A stretch of 64,000 bases of DNA, taken from positions 364,386-428,385 of the forward strand of contig NZ_HE978638.1 in the NCBI RefSeq assembly GCF_000312105.1, given 5' to 3'. Position 1 is the first letter of the stretch. Every line of letters starts with the position of its first letter. Below the pieces are notes generated by a model. It did no database searches. It was not told the origin of the DNA and was given only the letters and a program-made list of their open reading frames with translations. Positions 51,655-58,613 of the stretch are shown here, in pieces. Source of the DNA: Aeromicrobium massiliense JC14. Lineage in GTDB: Bacteria > Actinomycetota > Actinomycetes > Propionibacteriales > Nocardioidaceae. The translations under genes and the position numbers were made by a program.

Positions 51655-52329
51655 TCAGGCGAGCCAGCCGCGGCTGACGACGACCTCGGTGCCGGCCGGC
51701 AGGACGACGTCCTCACCGTGGGCGACGCGCTCGGCGAGGGAGCAGAGGCGGTCGGTGTCGTAGGCCGGGTCGCCGCCGGCGCCGCCGCCGTCGGGATGCC
51801 ACTCGGCCGTCCAGCCGTGGCCGCGCAACATCGCGTACGGCCCGGTGACGACGGAGAGCACGGAGTCGTCGACCGCCTCGAGCAGGTCGGCCGAGCCGGT
51901 GTCGCAGGCGTCGCAGCCGCAGTCGGGCCAGCCACCGACGACGAAGTCGGGACGGTCGAGGGCGACGTCGAGCACCGGCAGGGGCGGTCCGGACTCGCGG
52001 GCGACCTCGATCTCCACGAGCAGCAGCGGACGGGCTCCGGAGGCCGTCGGCACGAGCCGGCTCCCGCCCACCACGACACGGGACGGGTGCTCGGGGTCGG
52101 GAAGCGAGCCGAGCGGCTCGACCCGGACGCCCAGCCGTTCGGCCAGCACCTCGGTCCAGACCCCCGCCCGCAGGTGCACGATCCGGTAACGGTCGGGGTC
52201 GGTGACGCGGGAGTACGCCTCGTCCGGTGGCACGGTCGTGTCCCAGTCGTACGCCGGCTCCCAGCTCGGGCCGTCGAGCATGGCGTAGCGCTGCTCGACG
52301 AGAGCCTGCAGCTCGTCCGCAGTCGTCAT
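51655..52329 (-). CDS. DUF6226 family protein
   Basis: 224-aa soluble acidic protein: TTADELQALVEQRYAMLDGPSWEPAYDWDTTVPPDEAYSRVTDPDRYRIVHLRAGVWTEVLAERLG. Other parts are RPLLLVEIEVARESGPPLPVLDVALDRPDFVVGGWPDCGCDACDTGSADLLEAVDDSVLSVVTG (a CGCDAC cysteine cluster that may bind zinc) and a tryptophan-containing C-terminus. No ribosome site is visible before the ATG at 52329; an ATG at 52350 is the alternative. Function unknown. Confidence 0.75.
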   Translation of the reverse strand: MTTADELQALVEQRYAMLDGPSWEPAYDWDTTVPPDEAYSRVTDPDRYRIVHLRAGVWTEVLAERLGVRVEPLGSLPDPEHPSRVVVGGSRLVPTASGARPLLLVEIEVARESGPPLPVLDVALDRPDFVVGGWPDCGCDACDTGSADLLEAVDDSVLSVVTGPYAMLRGHGWTAEWHPDGGGAGGDPAYDTDRLCSLAERVAHGEDVVLPAGTEVVVSRGWLA

Positions 52330-52378
52330 GGCGCGATCATGCCGCGTCATGCCCCCGCACCGCAGCGCCTTTCGCGGG

Positions 52379-52519
52379 TCACAGGTCGCGGTGCAGGTGC
52401 TCCCGGTCGACCGTGTCCTCGGCGTCGGGACGACGGTTGAGGCTGACGATCGCGACGGCTAGGCCGCCCCACAGGATCACCATCGCGAGGACCATCATGA
52501 CGATCGCACCGGTGCTCAT
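52379..52519 (-). CDS. metS: MetS-type small subunit of NSS transporter
   Basis: 46-aa single-helix membrane protein: MSTGAIVMMVLAMVILWGGLAVAIVSLNRRPDAEDTVDREHLHRDL. The hydrophobic helix (residues 5-27) followed by SLNRRPD matches the MetS/NSS small-subunit family, which is required by MetP for sodium-coupled methionine/alanine uptake in Corynebacterium. Its ATG overlaps the stop of the large transporter gene (ATGA), so the two are translationally coupled. Confidence 0.85.
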   Translation of the reverse strand: MSTGAIVMMVLAMVILWGGLAVAIVSLNRRPDAEDTVDREHLHRDL

Positions 52520-54078
52520 CGGCCGGCCTCCTTCTCCGAGTCGTCCACCGGGGCGGGGGTGACGGGTGCGCGCCGGGTGAACGCGATGACCACCCCGACG
52601 ACCAGCACCAGCGCCGCCGTGCCCCAGCCGAAGACGTTCAGCATCCAGGTGGGATGGCCCCCGTACGGCGTCTCGACGGTGTCGAGGAACTCGCTGAGCA
52701 GCACGTAGCCCAGCGCGAGCGGCGCCACGACGCCGACCAGCGCCATCCACACGCGACCGAGCTTCAGCGACCCGTGCCGGTTGAGGTGGGCCGCGAGGCT
52801 GGGCAGCGACCGGACGCCCCAGGCGAGCACGACCATCATCACGACGGCCGCGAGCAGGATGCCGAACCGGTTGATGAAGAAGTCGACGATGTCGAGGACG
52901 GTCAGGCCGCTCGTGGTCGAGAACAGCAGCACGCTCACGACGGTGGCCGGGATGCCCACGGCGAGCACCGCGGTGGTGCGTCCGAGGTCGAACCGGTCGC
53001 GGACGGCCGAGATCACGACCTCCAGGATGCTGATCAGCGACGTGATGCCGGCGATGAACAGCGACGCGAAGAACAGCACGCCGATCAGCGAGCCGCCGGC
53101 CGCCTCGCTGATGATCGTCGGGAAGGCGATGAACGCGAGCCCGATGCCGTTGCTGACGACCTCGTCCACCGCCACGCCGCCGGCCTGGGCCATGAAGCCG
53201 AGCGCGGCGAAGACGCCGATGCCGGCGAGCAGCTCGAAGCCGGAGTTCGCGAAGCCGACCACCAGGCCGGACCCGGTCATGTCGGTGCGACGCCCGACGT
53301 ACGAGGCGTACGTGATCATGATGCCGAAGCCGATCGACAGCGAGAAGAAGATCTGGCCGTAGGCCGCCGCCCACACCGAGGCGTCGGTCAGCGCGCCCCA
53401 GTCGGGGCTGAACAGGGCGTCGAGGCCGTCGGCCGCGCCGGGCAGGAACAGGGACCGCACGACGAGGGCGCCGAACGCCAGGACGAGCAGCGGGATGAAG
53501 ACGACCGACGTCGCGCCGATGCCCTTCTGCACACCCAGCCACATGATGACTAGCACCAGCGCCCACACGAGCAGCAGCGGGACGAGCACGCCCGGGACGA
53601 CGTCCAGCGTCACGCCGGGGTCGTTCGCCTGGAGGAAGTCGCCGAAGAAGTAGCCCTCGGGGTCGTCGCCCCAGGCCTTGTCGATCGAGAAGAACGTGTA
53701 GCGCAGCGAGTAGGCGATGATCACCGCGTAGTAGACGGCGATGACGAAGCAGATGCCCACCTGCCACCAGCCGAGCGGCTCGGCCTTGCGCGACTCGCGC
53801 GCCAGCGACAGGGGAGCGGACCCGCGGTGCTTGTGCCCCAGCGCGTAGTCCAGGAACAGGAACGGCAGGCCGGCCGTGAGCAGCGCGACCAGGTAGGGGA
53901 TGACGAAGGCGCCGCCACCGTTCTCGTAGGCGACGTAGGGGAAGCGCCAGATGTTGCCCAGCCCCACCGCCGACCCGATCGCCGCGAGGATGAAGACCTT
54001 GCGGGAGGAGAACGCGCCTCGGCGCGCCTCCTGCGTCTCGGCCGGTGCTGCGCCCTGGCCCGGGCCTGGCGTCGTCAT
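52516..54078 (-). CDS. metP: sodium-dependent (NSS/SNF family) amino-acid transporter, MetP-like
   Basis: 520-aa transporter with 12 helices. First helix SSRKVFILAAIGSAVGLGNIWRFPYVAYENGGGAFVIPYLVALLTAGLPFLFLDYALG carries the NSS signature. Helices 6-8 contain FFSLSIGFGIMITYASYVG and FASLFIAGITSLISILEVVISAV. The adjacent MetS-like small protein suggests methionine or alanine as substrate. ATG 54078 preferred, with AGGGGG upstream; an in-frame start at 54111 is possible. Confidence 0.92.
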   Translation of the reverse strand: MTTPGPGQGAAPAETQEARRGAFSSRKVFILAAIGSAVGLGNIWRFPYVAYENGGGAFVIPYLVALLTAGLPFLFLDYALGHKHRGSAPLSLARESRKAEPLGWWQVGICFVIAVYYAVIIAYSLRYTFFSIDKAWGDDPEGYFFGDFLQANDPGVTLDVVPGVLVPLLLVWALVLVIMWLGVQKGIGATSVVFIPLLVLAFGALVVRSLFLPGAADGLDALFSPDWGALTDASVWAAAYGQIFFSLSIGFGIMITYASYVGRRTDMTGSGLVVGFANSGFELLAGIGVFAALGFMAQAGGVAVDEVVSNGIGLAFIAFPTIISEAAGGSLIGVLFFASLFIAGITSLISILEVVISAVRDRFDLGRTTAVLAVGIPATVVSVLLFSTTSGLTVLDIVDFFINRFGILLAAVVMMVVLAWGVRSLPSLAAHLNRHGSLKLGRVWMALVGVVAPLALGYVLLSEFLDTVETPYGGHPTWMLNVFGWGTAALVLVVGVVIAFTRRAPVTPAPVDDSEKEAGR

Positions 54079-54152
54079 GGTGTGAGCCCCCTCACGTCGG
54101 TGTCCGGTCACGGCATCGTAGGACAGACGGGCGGGCGCCGCTGCGGGGGCCT

Positions 54153-54182
54153 CGGCCGAGCGTCACGGGCGGCGCTCGGCCG
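54153..54182 (-). terminator. hairpin at the ankyrin gene stop
   Basis: CGGCCGAGCG / CGCTCGGCCG form a perfect 10-bp stem with a 10-base loop that includes the stop codon of the ankyrin gene. It could terminate that transcript. Confidence 0.4.
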
Positions 54183-55464
54183 CCCGCAGCAGGCGGGTGA
54201 TCGTGCGGTAGCCGCGGCGCTCGGCGTGCTGCCGCGGCGTGACGCCGTCCCGGTCGGCGATGCTCGGGTCCGCTCCGGCGTCCAGCAGCGCGCGGACGAC
54301 CTCCTGGTGGTCGCGCCCGCCGTCGCCGAGGATCACCGCCTCCAGCAGCGCCGTCCAGCCCAGGTCGTTGACATGGTCCAGGTCGACGCCGGTGCGCGCG
54401 ACACGTCGGACGTAGTCGGCGTGCCCGCGCTCGCTGGCCGGGATGGGGGACAGCCCGCCGAACCGGTTGCGGATCGTGAGGTCAGGACGCGCGGGCAGCA
54501 GCGTCTCGAGCATCGCCACGCTGCCGGTGACGCCGGTGACCAGCCAGGGGGTGTCGTGCCGGTCGTCGAGGGCGTCCGGGTCCGCGCCCATCGCCACCAG
54601 CAGCCTGGCGACGGCGACGCGGTCGTGGGTCGAGGCGAGCAGCAGGGCGGTGCGCTCGTGCCGGTCGCGGGCCTCCAGGTCGGCCCCGGCGCGCAGCGCC
54701 ACCGCGACGGCGTCCGCGTCGCCCCGCTCAGCCGCCCGGAGCAGGGCGCGGTCCGGGTCGGCCGGACGACGGGCGGACGTGACGGCCTGCAGCGTCCGCT
54801 CGAGCCGCTCGTGGCCGCGGCTCCGCGCCATCTGCAGCGGGGTCAGGCCGGCCGACGGCGAGCGCCGGTCGAGCTCGGCCCCTCCGGCGGCGAGGGCGCG
54901 GACCGTCGTCACGTAGGACGCGGTGTCGCGGCCGAGCCACACCGCCTCGTGGATCGCCTGGTAGCCGATGCGGTTGACGTGGTCGCGGTCGATGCCCGCC
55001 CGCAGCAGCGTGCCGACGACGTCCGCGTGGCCGCGCTCGGCCGCACGGATCAGCCCGGTGCCGTTCCAGCCGTCCTTGTCGTCGACGCGGGCGCCGTGGG
55101 CGAGCGTCAGGCGCAGCAGGTCGAGGTGGCCCTCGCTGGTCGCGACCAGGTACGCCGACTGCTGCGTGTCGTCCTTCGCGTTCACGTCGGCCCCCTGCTC
55201 GACGAGGCGGCGGGCGCGCGGCACGTCGTCGTCCCAGGCGGCGTCGCGCAGCCGCTCGTCCAGGCCGGGCTGCTCGGCCCGGCCGGGCACGGTCGGTGCG
55301 GTCGGGCCTGGCGACGCGCTGGGAGCCGTCGTTGACGGCGACGCCGCGGCGTCCTCGGCCGGACGCTCGGGAGTCGGGTCGGTCTCGCCGCCGCACGCGG
55401 CCAGCAGCAGGGCCACCGGCAGGACCGCGAGGGCGGTGCGGGTGAGGGAGGACGTGCGCTTCAT
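54163..55464 (-). CDS. ankyrin-repeat lipoprotein with internally duplicated arrays
   Basis: 433 aa. The lipobox is LLLAAC (Cys 24), then a ~40-residue Pro/Ser/Thr linker. Ankyrin repeats occur in two blocks: residues ~65-225 (ADVNAKDDTQQSAYLVATSEGHLDLLRLTLAHG, LIRAAERGHADVVGTLLRAGIDRDHVNRIGYQAIHEAVWLG) and ~245-430 (ADLEARDRHERTALLLASTHDRVAVARLLVAMG, IPASERGHADYVRRVARTGVDLDHVNDLGWTALLEAVILG). The blocks are clearly homologous, so one array arose by duplication of the other. Extracytoplasmic protein-protein interaction is likely. Upstream and divergent lies a two-component system that may regulate it. Confidence 0.87.
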   Translation of the reverse strand: MKRTSSLTRTALAVLPVALLLAACGGETDPTPERPAEDAAASPSTTAPSASPGPTAPTVPGRAEQPGLDERLRDAAWDDDVPRARRLVEQGADVNAKDDTQQSAYLVATSEGHLDLLRLTLAHGARVDDKDGWNGTGLIRAAERGHADVVGTLLRAGIDRDHVNRIGYQAIHEAVWLGRDTASYVTTVRALAAGGAELDRRSPSAGLTPLQMARSRGHERLERTLQAVTSARRPADPDRALLRAAERGDADAVAVALRAGADLEARDRHERTALLLASTHDRVAVARLLVAMGADPDALDDRHDTPWLVTGVTGSVAMLETLLPARPDLTIRNRFGGLSPIPASERGHADYVRRVARTGVDLDHVNDLGWTALLEAVILGDGGRDHQEVVRALLDAGADPSIADRDGVTPRQHAERRGYRTITRLLRAAERRP

Positions 55465-55602
55465 GCTCGCTCCTGGGCGGGGGACCGGGACCCCACCACC
55501 TTCGCCCTCCGCGCGGGCCGCGGACGTCGGGCGGACGGCCACGGATCGGTAGCCGATCGGATGATGTCCGGCACCTGGTCGGCTGCCTAGAGTGGTCCGA
55601 CC

Positions 55603-56805
55603 ATGACCGCGTCCCCCGACCGTCCCGGCCCGGCCACGGGTGAGCACGGCATCCTCGCCCCCGCGCGGCTCGACCGTTGGCTGCTCGCCGTGCTGGTGGT
55701 GCTGCTCGTCGCCTCGGCCGTCCGGTACGTCGACCGCCACGGCCTCGGGCCCACCGGTGTCGCCGTCCTGGTCGGGGCCGCCGTGCTCGCCCTGGCCTAC
55801 GCCACGCGCGGGCTGCTGGCCGGACGCGCGTGGTGGCCGACCGTGTGGGTCGTCGCCATGGTGCTGCTGTGGGCGGGGCTGACCGCCGTCGCGCCGTCGT
55901 TCGCGTGGTGCGCCGTGCCGGTCGCCTTCGCGGTGCTGCGTGTGCTGCCGTTCGCCTGGGCCGTCGGGGTCGTCGTGGCGATGACCGTGCTGCTCACCGC
56001 CGCGTGGCAGCGCATCGCGTCCGGGTTCGACCCCGTGCAGGTCGCTGGGCCGCTCGCGGTGGCGCTGGTGACGGTGCTGGCCTACCGGGCGCTCGACGTG
56101 GAGTCCCGGGCCCGGCAGGACCTGCTCGACCGGCTGCTGCTCGCCCAGGACGAGCTGGCCCGCGAGCAGCACCGCACGGGAGCGCTGGCCGAGCGCACCC
56201 GGCTGTCGCGCGAGATCCACGACTCGGTGGGGCAGGGACTGTCGAGCATCCACCTGCTGCTGCAGGCCGCCGACCAGGACTGGGAGGTCCGCCCGGAGCG
56301 GGCCCGTCAGCACGTCCGCGGCGCGGCGGCGACGGCGCGTGACGGTCTGGCCGAGGTGCGCCGGGTCGTCCGCGACCTGGCCCCGGGCGACCTGTCCGAC
56401 GCCGCGGCGCTCGCCGAGGCGCTGCGCCGGGTCGCTGAGCAGGCCGGCCCGGCCATGGACGTCGAGGTGCGGGTCGACGGGGACCCGGTGCCTGTGGCGC
56501 CCGAGCGCGCCGCGGCGCTCGTCCGGACGGCTCGTGGCGCGCTGGCCAACGTCCGCGAGCACGCCCGGGCCCGGCGGGTCGTGGTCACGCTGACCTACCA
56601 CCCCGACGAGGTCGTGCTGGACGTGCGCGACGACGGCCGCGGCTTCGAGCCGGCGCGCACGCGGCCGTCCGGCTCACGCGGCCGCGGGCTGGCCGGCATC
56701 CGCGACCGGGCCACGCTGCTCGGCGGCGTCGCCGACGTCGAGAGCGCACCCGGCGACGGCACGACGGTGTCGGTGCGCTTCCCGCTGGCCGGGGGAGCGG
56801 CGTGA
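55603..56805 (+). CDS. NarL-type sensor histidine kinase
   Basis: 400-aa membrane kinase. Residues 25-170 contain about five hydrophobic segments with no large external domain. HisKA_3 phosphoacceptor His206 sits in LSREIHDSVGQGLSSIHLLLQAA. The ATPase lacks a long N-box but has NVREHARARRVVVTL, DVRDDGRGFEP and GRGLAGIRDRATLLGG. Phosphorylates the response regulator encoded immediately downstream (GTGA overlap). Signal unknown; divergent from the ankyrin lipoprotein gene. Confidence 0.93.
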   Translation: MTASPDRPGPATGEHGILAPARLDRWLLAVLVVLLVASAVRYVDRHGLGPTGVAVLVGAAVLALAYATRGLLAGRAWWPTVWVVAMVLLWAGLTAVAPSFAWCAVPVAFAVLRVLPFAWAVGVVVAMTVLLTAAWQRIASGFDPVQVAGPLAVALVTVLAYRALDVESRARQDLLDRLLLAQDELAREQHRTGALAERTRLSREIHDSVGQGLSSIHLLLQAADQDWEVRPERARQHVRGAAATARDGLAEVRRVVRDLAPGDLSDAAALAEALRRVAEQAGPAMDVEVRVDGDPVPVAPERAAALVRTARGALANVREHARARRVVVTLTYHPDEVVLDVRDDGRGFEPARTRPSGSRGRGLAGIRDRATLLGGVADVESAPGDGTTVSVRFPLAGGAA

Positions 56806-57428
56806 TCCGGCTCGTCCTGGTCGACGACCACCCGGTCGTGCGCGCCGGGCTGAGGGCGCTCGTCGAGGGCCAGGACGACCTCACCGTCGTCGCGGACGTC
56901 GACGGGCTCGAGCCCGCGCTCGAGGCCGTGCAGCGAGAGCACCCCGACGTGGTGCTGATGGACCTCAACCTCGGCGAGGGACGTCCCGGCGGCGCCCAGG
57001 TCACGGCCGCGCTGCGCGTCCTGCCCGACCCGCCCGAGGTGCTCGTCCTGACGACGTACGACACGGAGTCCGACGTCCTGCGTGCCCTCGAGGCCGGCGC
57101 CCGAGGCTACCTGCTGAAGGACGCCCCGCCGGCGGAGCTGTTCGCCGGCATCCGGGCCGCCGCCCGGGGCGAGACGGTGCTCGCGCCGTCCGTCGCCGCG
57201 ACCCTCGTGCGCCGTGCCGCGCCCGGCGCGACGACCATCACCGAGCGCGAGGTCGAGGTGCTCGAGCTGCTAGCCCGCGGCCTGGGCAACAAGGAGATGG
57301 CCCGTGAGCTGTTCGTCTCGGAGGCGACGGTGAAGTCGCACCTGTCGCACGTCTACACCAAGCTCGGCGTCGACACCCGGGCCGGCGCCGTCGCCGCCGC
57401 CCTCGACCGGCGCATCATCCGGCGCTGA
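56802..57428 (+). CDS. NarL/LuxR-type response regulator
   Basis: 208 aa. Receiver domain: RLVLVDDHPVVRAGLRALVEG, phosphoacceptor Asp54 in DVVLMDLNLG, TTYDTESDVLRALEAGARGYLLKDAPP. LuxR-type HTH: TITEREVEVLELLARGLGNKEMARELFVSEATVKSHLSHVYTKLGVDTRAGAVAAALD. GTG start overlaps the kinase stop. A terminator follows. Its targets probably include adjacent genes, but no binding site was identified. Confidence 0.95.
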   Translation: MIRLVLVDDHPVVRAGLRALVEGQDDLTVVADVDGLEPALEAVQREHPDVVLMDLNLGEGRPGGAQVTAALRVLPDPPEVLVLTTYDTESDVLRALEAGARGYLLKDAPPAELFAGIRAAARGETVLAPSVAATLVRRAAPGATTITEREVEVLELLARGLGNKEMARELFVSEATVKSHLSHVYTKLGVDTRAGAVAAALDRRIIRR

Positions 57429-57433
57429 GGGCG

Positions 57434-57468
57434 ACAGCCCCACGCTCGGACGGGCCGGACGGGGCTGT
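57434..57468 (+). terminator. terminator of the two-component operon
   Basis: ACAGCCCC and GGGGCTGT pair perfectly (8 bp) with a 19-base loop containing a smaller CGGACGGGCCGG fold, starting 5 bases after the response-regulator stop. It marks the left edge of the low-GC block. Confidence 0.5.
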
Positions 57469-57498
57469 GGAGCGGGGCATCGAGCAACGGTAAGCCGT

Positions 57499-58410
57499 TC
57501 ACAATATGGGCGGGGTTAGGTTGGCGCCAATGGCTAGATCGGTGACGTGCTCTTGAATGCGCATGCGGTGCCCCTCGAGCAGGGACCAATCGCTTTCTCG
57601 TAGCGAACCGGGAGTCTGCAACTCGTCCCTTAGAAGGGCCGAGATCGCGGAAGTTTCGTCGTAGATTTGCTTCAGCAGCCGGGCGGCGCCTGGCTCAAAA
57701 GTTGCGTAGGGTCGTGTGGTCGGCACGCCGACGTCATTGACTCCCTGGGTGAGAAGCCGGCGGATGCTAAGCATGGCTTCCTGCATGGCGTGCCAGTCTT
57801 CCTCGGCCGATCTGCGGTCGCGTATCGCCTTGCGGTCTAGGAAAGGGAGGACCGCCTTCTCGAGTTCTTCGCTGTCCGAGCGCAGATGGAACGGACTGAT
57901 AGTTGACGCGAGACCGTGAAATGCTCGGTCGAGCTGGTCGAGAGCGGCTTCGCCTTGATTCTCGAGTTCAAGGCGCTTCTCGAGGGAAATCCCACGAATC
58001 TCGACCGTCTGTTTCGGTGTCGAGATCTTCGTCCAGGACGTAACCTTGACGTTGTTGACGCAGGCCAGTCCGATCACTTCAACCTTCTTGAGGGCCTCGA
58101 GACGGTTCTTCCGCTGGTTTAGTTCTTTAGCCAGCACCTCAATGGTCTTGTCGAACTTGGCCTTCCTCAGGTCAGCGGTCGCTTGAATGCCGTAGGCATG
58201 GTCCGGCGACACGATGTCGATACCTGGATAGTTGTTGCTTGTTGCGTTGAGATTCGTCCACTGCTCCCCGGTAATGGCCGATATAGCATCCGCAACGGCA
58301 GTCTCGGTGTACATCGAGATGTTCTGGCCGTGTCTGCCGAGCAGTTCGACCTGATACCGAATTGTCGCCAGATTGCGCAGGATGCGGGTCTGGGTCTCGA
58401 CTTTGTTCAT
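57499..58410 (-). CDS. SMEK-domain / restriction-endonuclease-like protein of a putative defence operon
   Basis: 303-aa soluble protein, third cistron of the operon. The N-terminus reads LATIRYQVELLGRHGQNISMYTETAVADAISAITGEQWTNLNATSNNYPGIDIVSPDHAYGIQATADLRKAKFDKTI. E36, D65 in PGIDI and the Q-A-T strand (76-78) follow the layout of SMEK-type domains, which share features with PD-(D/E)XK nucleases. The middle is lysine-rich and helical. The C-terminal third (EEDWHAMQEAMLSIRRLL, ARLLKQIYDETSAISALLRDELQTPG) is helical and unassigned. GC is clearly low (35/60 at 58321). The ATG overlaps the stop of the 68-aa gene (ATGA). Possible effector; inference. Confidence 0.72.
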   Translation of the reverse strand: MNKVETQTRILRNLATIRYQVELLGRHGQNISMYTETAVADAISAITGEQWTNLNATSNNYPGIDIVSPDHAYGIQATADLRKAKFDKTIEVLAKELNQRKNRLEALKKVEVIGLACVNNVKVTSWTKISTPKQTVEIRGISLEKRLELENQGEAALDQLDRAFHGLASTISPFHLRSDSEELEKAVLPFLDRKAIRDRRSAEEDWHAMQEAMLSIRRLLTQGVNDVGVPTTRPYATFEPGAARLLKQIYDETSAISALLRDELQTPGSLRESDWSLLEGHRMRIQEHVTDLAIGANLTPPIL

Positions 58411-58613
58411 CCGCCCACCTCGGGAGACATGGCGCTTTCCATCGCCGTGACCCTATCCGCTGGTCGGGTCTCAGCCCGACGACGGATCATCTGTAGCGGG
58501 TCAGAGGCAGCCGCGTCGGCACTCCCACTTAACGTCGAGTTCAGGCGTTGCAGGACGTCCTGCTTGCGAAAGTTGTCGGAGTGGTGGTGGATGTCGTTGC
58601 CTCGTAGGGTCAC
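58407..58613 (-). CDS. 68-aa protein in the putative defence operon
   Basis: VTLRGNDIHHHSDNFRKQDVLQRL..., ending AETRPADRVTAMESAMSPEVGG. The GTG overlaps the helicase stop (GTGA) and the TGA overlaps the next ATG (ATGA). These exact 4-base overlaps on both sides make a chance frame unlikely and imply coupled translation. The N-terminus has a HHH cluster, the middle looks helical with R/K residues and the C-terminus is probably disordered. No family recognised. It could be an adaptor or inhibitor joining the two large proteins; speculative. Confidence 0.6.
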   Translation of the reverse strand: MTLRGNDIHHHSDNFRKQDVLQRLNSTLSGSADAAASDPLQMIRRRAETRPADRVTAMESAMSPEVGG

